The translations under genes were made by a program, and so were the position numbers. From the NCBI GenBank assembly GCA_027257055.1, contig JAPVLO010000097.1, forward strand, positions 3,720,001-3,784,000: 64,000 nucleotides of DNA, written 5' to 3'. This DNA is from Cephalopachus bancanus. Lineage: Eukaryota; Chordata; Mammalia; Primates; Tarsiidae. The notes beneath the pieces were generated by a model. That model was not told the DNA's origin. It worked only from the letters and a program-made list of their open reading frames with translations, and searched no databases. Positions 47,838 through 60,200 of the stretch are shown piece by piece (position 1 is the stretch's first letter; each line of letters begins with the position of its first letter).

Positions 47838-47916
47838 TAGAGAGAGAAACAGCAAAAGAGAGAGAGGGAGGGAGGGAGGGAGAGAGAGAGAGAGAGAGAG
47901 GAGAGAGAGGAGAGAG

Positions 47917-47967
<51 letters not shown>

Positions 47968-47968
47968 A
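47838..47968. repeat. (GA)n/(GGGA)n purine-tract microsatellite
   Basis: About 130 bp of nearly pure purine: AGAGAGAG runs with GGGA and GAGGAGA interruptions. It is a mirror-repeat tract able to form triplex (H-) DNA. Confidence 0.98.
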
Positions 47969-48329
47969 AAAGTTCTGGATAAGTGTGCTATTACAGCCTA
48001 AATAGAACTTTGTGACGCAAGGGAATCTTAATGCCTTGTAATATGCTTGCCTTGTATAAAATTCAGTCCAGTGATGTTAAGGCTCATGTTTTACAAAGAG
48101 GGTTGATTAAAAAAAAGTACTGCATAGACCAGGTCAGGGAGGTTCAAGGTGGATTGGGGACAATTGCCTAGACCTTACCCCTAATAGTTAGCTACTAGGC
48201 TTCTCTCTTGGTGGAGTCAGGGTCAGGAGTAACAAGGATCAAATGCAAACCAGTTGTAAGATACCATACCACTATTTCAAAGTTATTGAAATCTAGAAAA
48301 CATTGCTCTGAAATAAAGAATGAGGAAGC

Positions 48330-48960
48330 AGCTATATTGATAACCAACAATGAGGAAACACAATATGTAAAAGATGCTCTGCTAAGCTCTAAATTTCATT
48401 GCTTTAAAAGTATATTTCAGGGACTTTCAGTTTCTGGTCTGGCATATAAGGAGCTTGAGAGTATTTACTTCTACTTTCACAACAAGAACAACAAAAACTA
48501 AGCAAAACTAAAAATCAACAACTCTTCACAGATCCACCTGAGAACTGAGATCACAAGGCAAACCACTGCCTCAACAATTGGAGAGAAAGACAAATACAGA
48601 GAATCACAACTTATTGGAGCAGATGCCAAAGAGCAAGAAGCTCCGTGGGACCCAACGTCAGGGCAGAAAAACTTCAACTATATAATTGATGAATTGCTGG
48701 AGGCTCAGTGTAGACAAGCCTGAGAATTAAAAACTCTAAGGGGCCCCAGTGAATTTCACTGCTTGAAGCTCTAGCAAGAAGAAAACAGAGGGAAGAGAGA
48801 GGGAGATGAGGAAATAGATGGTAGGAAGGGAAAGAAAGGAAGGAAGCAAAATAAATTGAAAGAAAAAGATAAATCCACTTCTGGTTCAGAGCACAATTCT
48901 AAAATTTTGAATCAAAGATGTGCTAAGCACCTGCCGCATTAGTGAAATAAGAGCTTGGAC
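48330..48960 (+). mobile_element. Possible ancient L1 5'-region relic
   Basis: TTTCAGTTTCTGGTCTGGCA, AACAAGAACAACAAAAACTAAG, GGAGAGAAAGACAAATACAGAG and TTGGACTTTCAGGTGACAGC remind me of old L1 5' untranslated sequence. The plus-strand frame at 48208-48501 overlaps it and has no domain. Confidence 0.3.
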
Positions 48961-49200
48961 TTTCAGGTGACAGCATTCAAGAAAGCAGCAGCCATTTGTT
49001 TAGATAGATTATTATGTGACTCGCAACATAACTTGACTTTTGTATAATACTCCACTATGTTCAAAACCAATGATAATAAGAAGGAAAAACAAGGGCTCAT
49101 TTCTTTCCTTTATTCCGACCGTAACTAACATCTACAGCTTCAGATTGCAAAACAAAAATTGATTGCAAGGTAAATCGCATTATTTTTTGTTTTAGTTACT

Positions 49201-49640
49201 TTTATAGCTTTAAAACTTAAGAGAAATCAGTCTGGCCGAATGAAATCACAGAAGAGAAACAAAAGCATTCACTCTGACTCCATTAAATCAGAGAACTCGG
49301 GAAAGCAATTTAATCTGAAGAACATTTAGAATCTTGATTAAAGCCATCGTTTACTGGCCAGCACTGATACCATTATATCAGTGAATCCAGGTCCACCATC
49401 AGCTGCATCAGAACAACATTGCCTTTGGGGAAATTTAAAAATCTTTCAGCTATGCCCTAAAACAGTTTCAATACTCAGACTTCAAAAGTGTGATGATGAA
49501 TATATGAAAACAGAAAAAGTGTATAGCACACTGCTGAAAGAGTTCAAAATATTGCTGTCAGCTCCAAACCAATGAGCAGAGACAAACTGCAGTGCCCTCA
49601 AGGAATTGCTAGCTAGAATAGCAGATAAAATAAAAGAAGA
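49201..49640 (+). pseudogene. Candidate decayed coding fragment, parent unidentified
   Basis: One reading phase from 49201 to 49575 gives a basic, polar peptide (QSGRMKSQKRNKSIHSDSIK), then two in-frame stops at about 49327 and 49339. It then gives a further open stretch (NPGPPSAASEQHCLWGN... EYMKTEKVYSTLLKEFK) ending in TGA at 49573-49575. The composition is protein-like, and another frame continues with Leu/Lys-rich codons. It could be a piece of processed pseudogene or plain AT-rich DNA. I cannot name a parent. Confidence 0.25.
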
Positions 49641-49710
49641 ATAAGCCTCTTGGAAAAAGTAAAATTTTTCCAGAAAAATTTGTCTCATTTTATTCTTATG
49701 CTTAACTCCT

Positions 49711-49780
49711 TTGCACTATTAATTGTTTTTTAAACAGCAAAAAAATTGCACTATCAATTGTTTTTTAAACTGCAAAAAAA
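49711..49780. repeat. Tandem duplication, 35 bp x 2
   Basis: Units starting TTGCACTATTAATTG / TTGCACTATCAATTG and ending in A7 lie at 49711-49745 and 49746-49780, with two mismatches. Confidence 0.95.
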
Positions 49781-49789
49781 TTAAAGGTT

Positions 49790-51239
49790 TTTTATTTTGT
49801 CTCTCCTTTTTAATAATAGTTCTCTCTCCTCAAAGTGTTATAATGTCCCCAGAAAAATAAATGCACAAATATATGAGTGCTCAGTGCGTGTCCCAGCATT
49901 GTGATTTTTTGTTAATTAGATGGAATATAAAACAACAAAATATAAAGAGACAAATATAAGCCTCATTAGTGTTTGAATATGCAAACTACTTCCAAGTATA
50001 TCATAAATTTAATTACTTCATGTTAGCAGATGGAACAGGTTAAAATAATAATTTAAATAAAAGACTAACATCAAAAAGATGAGGAAAGGAGAGAAAATCA
50101 TTATGCGTTAAGAAACAGATACTGTAAAATAAAATAATATAGGTTGTTAAAATCAGAAAAATACACATAATTTATAGACCACATTAGATTTTCTAAGCAC
50201 AGTTTTCTGAAAACCATATTTATTTAAATGATTAAACGTATCAATTAAATGTGCTTCTTTTAACTTTTATGTTAAGTAGACCAGTAACCAAGATGTAAAA
50301 AGTAAAAAACCACACCCAGTTCATTAAAATCATATTTCCAATGCCAGCTAGAGGCATTGCATTGTCTGGAAAGAACATCCATCACTGTTACATCTAAACA
50401 GAGAAAGAGAACCAGTAAATAGATTTAATAAGCTGGATGTGATCTTGATACTGCGTGTAATTCTACCACCTTTCACCCTCACCCAGCTGTGCTCTTACCA
50501 TGCCAGAAGGGAAAATGTTTAACTTTTTCATTAAGATCTATGGTACACAAAAGAAGAACAAATCAATCTGCTGCCTATCCTTGTACTATTTCCTGACTTT
50601 TGATAACTCACATTTAAGAAAATTCCTTAAAATTTCTAAGTCCAGCATTTTGTTTTTCCTGTATGCAAACCATGTTAGTTGTAGAAAAATCTTTTTTTCA
50701 AGGTCTGTGTCATGGTCCTACGAATAACCATAACAAATTTTGAAGGAACAGGGTTATTTAAACTGTCCAACCTTCACCACAGATGTGGGACTATGTCAAC
50801 TCTAGATATAAAGAAAACACAAAAAGACTGAGTATTGGCTATTGACTTAGAAAACAGTTTGTCTTGTTTCTCAGGAAATCTGAGTAGAAATATTTCCTCA
50901 GAGAAGAAAAAAAAGGCTTATTTCAGACACAAATAGAAAGGATTCTCCTTTGGGAAACAGAAGGACAAAAAATTGCTGAAGCTAATGTAATATTTAAATG
51001 CTTAAGTACTCACTACATAAGAGCCCCACCGATCAAGATAGATGCATTCCTTATTGGAACATGTGCAGGCTACATATGTCACTGACTGTACCAGTGGGTA
51101 CTAGTTGACATCCAGGCCAGATCATGAGTTCAAGGGTAACCCAGTTTGTTGTCTGAAGAGGATCAGATACCTGCCCAGCCAACATGAAAAAGTAGTGGGA
51201 TTGATGGATATTCATGGATACATGAGGATTTTTCCATAA
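49790..51239. other. AT-rich unique DNA, nothing recognised
   Basis: No repeat, RNA or gene could be supported. The frame at 50500-50727 is AT-driven without a domain. Confidence 0.45.
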
Positions 51240-51415
51240 AGCTTCTGGACCACCCATCTAAATTGTTAGGGGTACTTGTTAAAAGTTGATTCCTGAGTCT
51301 CAGACATACCTTTAAAATGAGAAATGATGAAATTTCTTCCAGGAATCTGGAATTCTGCTACACATTATGGATGATTTTGATAGTCACTAAATTTAGAGAA
51401 CCCGTGTACTACATG
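51240..51415 (+). mobile_element. Possible MER5/MER20-type hAT relic
   Basis: GGGGTACTTGTTAAAAGTTG, TTCCTGAGTCTCAGACATAC, TCCAGGAATCTGGAATTCTG and AAATTTAGAGAACC follow the layout of a non-autonomous Charlie element. It is diverged. Confidence 0.45.
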
Positions 51416-53753
51416 TATGGATCAACTTGATGGATGTATTCAGGAACAAAATTTCCAGGTAAATTGTCTCTGCAGAGAAGAATAATTGACATTATTTAAG
51501 TAAAACTGACAGAACTATCACAAAGTCAGAAGAAGCAAGAAATATGTAAGCCTATGGCTTTATGTTAAAGTGACAAGAATGAAATTATACAGTGCTTTAT
51601 AGGATTTTCTTTTCAAGATATTAGATACCTGTATGAACTCTTTGCTTAGTATAAGTTTTCTAAATGTATGGATAGGAACTTAAGCCAATTAAAATATGAC
51701 TATTTACTCAATCACAGAATATAACAAATGTATATGCTTTAAGTTCATTTTCTTTTCAGTCCTTTGTGAAGCTGAAAATATGTATTTGGCATCATTCATT
51801 GATAAGCCCTCTACTTCATCCCACCACATCTAGTCTAGTCTCTGTAGTGTTATGGAGTAATTCATAATAGTTAGAAAAAGAAAGTTTCTAAAAGTTCTAC
51901 TTCCTTTGTTCCTATTTCCCATATACCCAATCATTCCACAGTTGCAAATTCAAATTTTCCAAATTATCCAGTACTGGGCAACTCTATATAGTGAAGGAAA
52001 GCTTTATAGACGTGAATGTAATCTCCAGTGTAAAGCTATCAATTTGTATTGTTTTATACATGAGTCTCTTGTGAAATTAGTTTGTGTTGGCTTCACTACA
52101 TTAACTAGTTTTCAATAGCTGGGCAAGACATCAATCATGTTTCTATATTTCTTATCTAGAATAGCAAGTCAATTTGATGACCCAAGAAATATAATTCTCA
52201 GGAATGTTTTACACTACTCAGTGTCCCTAGATGACATCACTAACTCTTCATTTGCTCAGTGCATTCTCTTCCATTGCTTAAGAAATTGGTAAAAGCTTTA
52301 TTAATAAAAGCCTTTAACAATATAATATCAAAAACAACATGTAAATAACTACATGGGTCCCTGGGCTAAGGCATCACTAATAATATAATAAACCCTTTTA
52401 GGAGGATATCTTTCTTTGTCTCTCTTACTTTTACTTAGCAATATATCCCTTGTTTCTCAACATGTTTTAATTTATCCTAATCTAATATGTGTAACTTTAC
52501 TACAGGGTTTTGAGATGTACGTATGAACTTACTTTACCATCATTCTGTTTTTCTAGCAGTAGAATAAGTTATGCAAGCTTCTTAAACAAGATGAAGAAGA
52601 TATGTTTCATCTGTCCAGCAGAGCAATTTTCTTATTTCATCATGATACATGCTAATATTCAGAATCTACCAGATATGTTTAAAATTTATTCATTAATTGA
52701 TTTTTTCCAGTAAACATTCATTCATCTAATACATATTTAAGCATTTACCAGAATGCCAGGCCCTGAAGATCGAGACAACTTCTGCTGAGGACTTTCTTAT
52801 CTATTACTATTGAGAAAAGGAATAATATTGACCTTTATAATCTGAAGACTAAATGCATTCATTTGTTCAACAAAAAGCATTCGTTGAGTAATTACAAGAC
52901 TTCAGATCATTCTCTAGGCCTTAGACATAAATTTTAGGGTCACATAACCTAAGTATTTCCATATCTACCTCTGTTTCCTCAATAAAGGGTAGATTCTGAT
53001 TTTCTCTAGGGGAATTGGGAGATTGGTTATCTTTCATGTGTCTGGTTTTTTGCATTATATAGTATTATGTATGGTATATATACAATATACATATAGTGCT
53101 TATATACACTATGCTTTTATAGTGTGGCCTTTCTGATATTTTGCCAGTGATAATACCCAAATTGTAGGTTCTTATTTTGGGTAATTCACTGCCCTTAGAG
53201 TGTGAGTTCTCTAGCACAAAAGATATTGTATTGTTAATACAATATCTTGATAAAGTAAACTATAGACATTACATTAGTATGTTCTTACAGCTATTTCTTT
53301 TAATTTTTATTCTTCATTCTCAAATTTGCACATTGCCCAACTTCCACAAAATGCCACACCTTCCTACAAGTGTCTACTTTCCACAAAACCCCACCACTTC
53401 CCTGGAGAAAATTCAATCTCTTCCCAACAATAGGAAGATTTTCCTCCTCTTATTTCTTTGCTGAACCTTAAGCTTGAAGTTGAACTCAGGACTTCAGCTA
53501 GGTAGACATAATTAGTGAATTCTGCCCAAAAATAAAAGCTCTGAAGTGCAGCACAAGATTCCATCTATGACCCGAGCTTCCTGAATAGACAAGTTATTAA
53601 TAACATAGGTCTCCCCTATATAAATATTTTCTCAGAGAATACAAAGTCCAATCTTATATCAAGATATCAGTTATAGAATACAATAACAATGGGCCCTCCC
53701 CATTGCTGGACAGAGCATTATTTGTCTCTTTCTTGCTCTTCCTAAGGCCCAGT

Positions 53754-53756
<3 letters not shown>
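51416..53756. other. Mostly unique DNA with faint MIR/L2 traces
   Basis: Around 52700-52780 (AACATTCATTCATCTAATAC, AATGCCAGGCCCTGAAG) and 52930-53040 (GTCACATAACCTAAGTATTTCC) short MIR/L2-like traces occur. No gene is supported. Confidence 0.4.
53220..53248. repeat. Perfect inverted repeat, 13-bp arms, 3-nt loop
   Basis: AAGATATTGTATT, GTT, AATACAATATCTT: a perfect hairpin in unique sequence. Confidence 0.95.

Positions 53757-53812
<56 letters not shown>
53757..53812. repeat. (AC)28 microsatellite
   Basis: An uninterrupted AC run of 56 bp lies between copies of TTGCTCTT (53731-53738 region and 53813-53820). Confidence 0.99.
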
Positions 53813-53816
<4 letters not shown>

Positions 53817-53829
53817 TCTTTCTGATGCT

Positions 53830-55040
53830 TTGCTCATTTATTCAATTACACACTGAACAAATAGAAATTGACTGTCTACTTGTGTCAAGCACTGTTCTAG
53901 GCCCTGAGTATCAATGGTACCTAGAACATAATTAACTCATAGTCTTGGAATAGGTAGCTTTGGATATCAAATAAGAAGAGTTATAAAAGCCTCATATCAT
54001 GTCTTAAAGAATTCTAAGATTTAAAAGTAATAAAGAGGCTAAGCCCAAAAAGGAGGCTCAGAAGGAGATTTAAAATAGATGAGAGAAACACAAGGGGATT
54101 ATTGGGGTACATAAGCAAAGGGAAGAGAGTGTGTGAATATTTTTTAACGTAAGTAGAATGTCTAGCAAGTAAAGGAATAAAAAGTTGCATTCGATCTACT
54201 GGAGATTATTAGTGACCTTGGTGAGAAATATCTGGTAATACTATGAGGATGGTGGTGATGCCAGATTAGAAGGGAGTGAAGAGTAATGAGAGAAGCAGAC
54301 ATGGTGAAGAGAAAAAACTCAGAGTAATGGAAAGAGAGTAGTAGCTATGTGGGGACAGATTGGTGAATTAATTTTGCCATTGTGTTTAATATAGAAAGAT
54401 TTACATATTTTAAGAGATAAATAATTGGTTCTTCTCGGTAGGCTTTTGGTAGAAAGTGGATGCTGCCCTCACCAATTTAACTGTTTTGATTCAGAATCTC
54501 CCTATTTATTCTACTTAGTCTCTGATAAAATTATTTTGCTTCATTGATGTTCGCTAAGATTAAAGGGAAAGTGCACCATTCAAATAAGACATATTCTATA
54601 CTCCCAGAGAGACTAGTAGGGAGACAAATTTTGAAATTTAAACTACTTTATATTATATTAAATGCTGAGATTGAGAAATACATATCACACCATAAGAGCA
54701 GAGAAGAGTAAGCATCAATTCAAATTGGGTCATCAAACATTCTCAGAGATATTTCTATTTGAAGAATAAGTAAGTTTTATGCTTAACAAGAGAATATTTC
54801 TAGGATGATATCATGTACCAAGGTACTGAGACTTTTACAAAGATTATATATTAGGAAAATGAAAGTAGCTGGACATAACTCATGAATACCTATATCTCTG
54901 GTATGGACAAAGGAAGAATTTAGAAAGAAAGAAGTCAGGACCCCGTTTATGCAGGCATGAGTGCTGTTTGACTTCCATCTTAAAAGATCTGGGGAACCAC
55001 TGAAAGATTTCAGAAAGAGAAAGATATCGTCTCATCTCTC
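53830..55040 (+). mobile_element. Ancient L2-like LINE relic
   Basis: GTCAAGCACTGTTCTAGGCC at the start, then purine-rich blocks. TTTATGCAGGCATGAGTGCTG, TGACTTCCATCTTAAAAGATC, TGGGGAACCACTGAAAGATTTC and AGAAAGAGAAAGATATCGTC lie near the end, in the order of an old L2-type repeat. No open frame remains. Confidence 0.5.
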
Positions 55041-55084
55041 TTCACTTCCCCTTCCTCCTCCTCCTCTTCATCCTCATCCTTCTT

Positions 55085-55325
55085 CATAAAAGCTAACTTG
55101 TAGTAAGGAGTTATTCTGTGCCAAGCATACTTAGGCACTATGTATGGATTATTTCATTTAATCCTTTTAATCACCTGCAGAGGTAAATATGAATTTTATT
55201 CCCGTGTTAGTAAATTGGAAATGAGTTTACTGCTTACAGAATTGATGCTTGAAACTCAATGCCAGGAATCTTCACTAATGTTGCTCACAAAAGTCTTTAC
55301 CTTAACCACAATCACATTCTCTCAA
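55085..55325 (-). mobile_element. MIR SINE relic, antisense
   Basis: TCTGTGCCAAGCATACTTAGGC, TATTTCATTTAATCCTTTTAATC, CTGCAGAGGTAAATATGAA, AACTCAATGCCAGGAATC: a long antisense MIR. Confidence 0.75.
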
Positions 55326-55569
55326 AGATAGGCTCTGTAGAGCCCTGCTACTTCTTAATGTTGTTTCCTTCTTAGTAAAGTTTCACATTTGAGCTTCTGG
55401 TTCCCAGTGCATTCTTCCAGTTGTTAGAAAGACTGAAAAAGCCAGATCTAGTTCTTCCTTTATGAAGGCAGGATTTATATGACATACATTCTGCAAATAG
55501 AGAACAGTTTTACAGAATATCCTGAAAGGATACACAATGTGGCAAATGGTCTCTAAAGGCCCAAGTATG

Positions 55570-55571
<2 letters not shown>

Positions 55572-55622
<51 letters not shown>
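55572..55622. repeat. (AC)25 microsatellite
   Basis: A pure AC run. The minus-strand poly(Cys-Val) frame through it (55383-55619) is spurious. Confidence 0.99.
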
Positions 55623-55624
<2 letters not shown>

Positions 55625-56475
55625 GATACTATAATGCTTGTATTTATGACAGGGTGAAATAGTATGAAAAATAACTATATTTGAAGTCTGATCATTATGG
55701 ATGAAACCCTAGATCTTCCAGGTGGTAACTATGTAACTTCCAAAAGTTACTTCATTTTCTAGGGCTAAATTCCCTCTTCTAAACAATAATTTACAATGAC
55801 ATGTGAACTAGATGTGATACATTGCGAGGAAAGATAAAAAACTCGATTTTTAAAAAGCTACAACTTCTGCATTCTAGGTCTAACTGAACTCTTTGTCTTA
55901 AGTAAGTCTTTCACGTGAGTATTTAGTTGTGCTGATGTAAAACGGGGGTTTATCTGCCCCTCTTTTAGCAAGTATGAATAGAGAGTAAACTACACGTTAA
56001 ACCCTGAACTTAAAACTTCTGTTTCATAAATAAGATGTTATGATGATGCTTTTTCTCTTCCTCTGAAAAGATAATTGTGACAACTTTTTAAAAAACTTGT
56101 AGTGCCTTAAATAGGGTTTGTTAAATGTGCCATGTAAAAGAACGATTCTTATCGTATTTGGGATAAGATTAGCTCCCAAGAGCATGGAGGCAGAACAGGG
56201 AGAAAGGCAAGGTGGAAGTCACCCTAAAGCATGACAGAACTGGTCATACCTGCCAGTCATTTAAGTTTTTCTTTTCTCCTTGGTAAGTCTATTACATTAT
56301 CTTAAAGATTTAATTAAGTCTTTGCATTCAAAGTGTTAAGCCTAGGCCCACTTTAAGAGCACAACTGACTAAGAGGGTTACTGCTTGAAGTAGTCATCAC
56401 CAGATTGTTGGAGAGACAACTGACAGGTTTACAGAAGTCATACTGAAGGGATAGGAACAAGCAACCAACAGGAAA
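55623..56475. other. Unique-looking DNA, nothing recognised
   Basis: No gene, RNA or repeat is supported on either strand. Confidence 0.45.
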
Positions 56476-56479
56476 AGAT

Positions 56480-57200
56480 AGATCCTTGTTGGGATTACTC
56501 AGAATAGCTCACTGGAGAACTGGACCTTTTATGTTCACACAAAATGGGGCTGTGGCAGACACCAGTGGTGCCCTTGGAATCCCCTTGGCCTCCTTGGACA
56601 ATCAATCTCCTTGTGATCACTTCCAAGCTCCAATGTACTTGCAGTTAACCACTTACATTTGGCGCTGTCAGAGGACTGGCTCCTTGTGGTTCCTGGGAGC
56701 CAAAAGTGCAGGGTAGTTGATGTAGGTCACTCAGCCATGAGCCCAGGCAAATGACTGAGGAGCTTGGGATCACAGCTCCACTCCTGCACAGAGAGTCTGG
56801 ACGAACCAGGGCTCCCTCGGGAGATCCCTGAGGGTTTCTGCTGAATCTGAGATGCCACTGAAATCAAACAGTTGTCTGGCTGCTTCTTTCCAACCTGGTT
56901 TCTCCCGCTGTCTCCTGGGGAACTTTCTTAACAAATCACTGCACCGGCATCCTTGCCTCGGGGACTGCTTTTGGGAGAACTCACCTAAGATCTGGCTTCT
57001 GTTCAAAATGGTTAGAGGGGAGAAGTTAGATCCATTACCTGGAGAATTTAAAGGACTTTGGGGTTTAGCTATACAAAGATAACTAATACACAGTGGACAT
57101 TGATCATCATATTTCCTTTTATATCTCCCTCTTCAAAATTCTTGTGTGGAAACTTAAGCCAATCAATCCCTTGCTCTCTCAAGGTAATAGTTTTTGGACT
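56480..57200. other. GC-richer unassigned block, probably an old repeat
   Basis: Composition changes sharply to about half GC. ATCCTTGCCTCGGGGACTGC and TTTTGGGAGAACTCACCTAAG recall a phrase common in old LTR/L1M-type repeats ('ccttgtctcagggtctgcttttgggggaaccc'). Overlapping frames on both strands (56486-56716, 56770-57006, 56852-57082) share the DNA and none has a domain. I do not call a gene. Confidence 0.35.
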
Positions 57201-60200
57201 TACTATGCGTTTTAATAGGAATATATCAGCAAATGCATTTTAAGTGCTATTTTTAAAAGTAATTTTACAAATGGAAATATTTAAACAGATTGTAGATTTT
57301 GGAAATGAGAATTGTAAGAATGATTTCCAAATTTAAGAAAAGTAAAAGTCTAGACATTTCTTATTTTTGCTGATACTATACTAGTTATGTTTTTAATTAT
57401 CATGACCTTTCTTTGCATGGTGTTTATTGGAACATCTAAATATAAGTTTCCTGATTTTAAGAAGGCAAATACAGATGTTTGCCAAACAAATAGACAAAGC
57501 AATTTGTATATTATTTTACACCAAATATATTGTATTTTCTTCTTTATGCCAAAAATCGACTAGTTTTTGTATTATGTTTGAATATCCATATATTTTATGT
57601 GTCTTTTTTCACAAATGTGTTTATAATAAATGCTTTGCAAGGCTGAACTTTAAAAGTAGTATCTATAAAATAGTGCCTCCCTATTAAACATAAATTTTTG
57701 AGCAACATAATATTATTTTGCAATAATTGTTTTACGATTACTCATTATCAATTCAATTACTGCCAAAAATATAAAGCTTTTGTGTCAATGTGACTATCAC
57801 TCAATTTTTTGTGCAAACTTGTTTCTACTACAAATATTATTAGCTGTATTAGGTTATGACAAAATACAGTACTCTAAATTTTCATCACAGGGAGAAATAG
57901 ATACCACTAAAATATTTTAATTTTTTAAAAAAAGGTAAATAGAACTTAGCATGTATGTGTTATAATATTGTTCTTACCTTCTGAAAGTGGTTAAAAGACA
58001 TAATAATTTCCTTGGTTCCCCTATTTCTTTAGAATAGAGTAATAAGAAAAGTCTTCCGTATCACAAAGCGTTATCCTAAAATTTTAATGCCATTACACTG
58101 GTAAAATTAAACACTTACTACTACCTGTGATATTAACAGCTGGTTATCTCTACCTATGGCATTAAAAGTCACTGATGTTACTACTACAAAAATGTGTGCA
58201 CTGACTTTACCAGCAGCTCCTGCTTTTTCTGGAAATATTTCTTGGGTTTCCGAAATACCACATGACCTGGTGATAGATTAGGAAGAACTTGACAATTAAA
58301 CCGCTCACTTGCTGACTCTTCTGATTTCTCTCCTTCTCCCTTTGCACCGCTATGTGGCTCCAACTGGCTGCCATTGTGAAGGAAGACCAGACAAGGAGAC
58401 CAACCTCTACTGTATTTCCTGGATGGTTTTAGCAAACAACTTCCCAGGCTGAAAGGGAAAAATCTGCACATAGCATCCTTTGCTAAGATCACCAATGTGT
58501 GGAAGAGATGTTAAGTATGTTTAAACAAGCTGATACACATTGAGGAAAATTGGACTGGAAATTCAAATAAAGATACTTCTTGGAGGACCAAAAGCACCGA
58601 GTCACTTAGATCCAATTCTACTGATTAGAAATATCTGTCTGCCTCAAGGACCAATTTCAAATCTCCTGTGACTAGAAGGAACAGTTAGAAAGAAAACTTC
58701 TTTTATTACCTGCTCCAATTTTGTAGACTGAACTACATAAAAAAAAAAAAAAACTAGAAATATGTTTACTTTGTTATGTTGAGTTTCTGAGAATCAGCAA
58801 TATAATGCCTGAATGTTGAATTTAATATATCTCACCAATTTCTCTCATGAAGTGGAATTACTTAGCTGATTATCTTTTTTTCTCTTTTGAAACATTTTTC
58901 TAGCCCACTGGCCTGTTCCCTATTGTTTTCACAGGAAAGTTTAGCAGCCATTGATGTATTCTAGAGTAGCAGCTATCAATTCATTGGAATTGAGTCAGTT
59001 TATGCTATGATTATCTATTGTTTTAGGGATTAAAGTAAAATTACAACTTTTGTTTACATTTTCTCTTTTCCTGCTGACAAAAAAATAGTTCATGGACTTT
59101 GGAAAAGCACAGTAGTTCTAGTTACTGTTTGAAAATTCAAGAATTATGTTTAAAATATTTATTAGCATAAGGGGAATAGCACAGGTACTTATATTACATG
59201 CAAATAATATTTTTATACCTCAGAAAACTATAGATTTTAATGTAATTGAGGCAAAAAAATAAAGGTATCGTTTTATGGATTAAATGCAAAAGAAAACTTC
59301 CATTATCATATAATTTGGAAAAATAAAAATGTTGACCTTTTATTCATTTGGACCACAAACACTTAACAAGCACCTACTTTGGTTTACAAAGTTACTCTAA
59401 GGTTGAGAGACACAAGAATAAATCAAACACAGATGCCTCCCCTCCCAAAGAACCTGCACAGTAGAGCAATGAAAATAAGAATGGTATACAACCACCAAAA
59501 TTCAAGATAGGAAAAGAGGAGCAATTCAGTTTAATTTTCCTGGTTTTTGTTGTTGTTACCTTCAGAATGGTATATCTCACAGGCTCTTTATCAGTAGAGG
59601 GTAAATCCCTGCTTACTGGTGCCACCATGAGAACAATAGCCCTTTGCTAAATAGATCTACAACAGATTCCAGAGTCCTTGGAAGAAAAATTTAATTATAC
59701 AACTGTGATATGTTAAATACCATAGCAATAGCTGGAGTAGACATGGTTAACAATACATTCTAAACATTCAGCTCAAGCAGATGGTGTGAAAAATTAGAGA
59801 ATAAGGGTATGCTACTCTAGTGCGTACTGCAAACACTATTATGGTATAATTAATCAATAATAATGATACCTAATAATTAGTGTGTTACACTCTAACTACT
59901 TGAAAAAGGAAGCTTATGTAACTATGTGCATCATCAACCCAAATGTTAGGCTCTTATTTAGACAACCTTCTTAAGGACCACTTCTTTCTGCTATATTTGT
60001 TCAGTCCTGGTGGACTGTTTGGTTCAATGTGCCTCCTGATATTTTGTTGTCATTATCATGTTTTAAAATGAAGAGTTCTCATTTTTAAAAATGTGATTTT
60101 TTTGGCTGGTAGTTTTCACTAAACACGTCTCTGAAGGTTTACAACCTATTTTTAACATTGAAACTAAATAAGAACTCAAAAACTTGATTAAATCCTACAT

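Noticed and set aside
47838..47968. Possible CRISPR-like or satellite array
   Set aside because: It is a purine microsatellite without spacers; the sequence is primate nuclear DNA.
49141..49200. Apparent donor (GCAAGGTAAAT) and acceptor (TTTTGTTTTAG) pair
   Set aside because: The implied intron would be about 30 nt, too short for vertebrate splicing.
58184..58495. 103-codon minus-strand frame
   Set aside because: No domain, no splice or poly(A) context, no recognisable family; kept only as a note.
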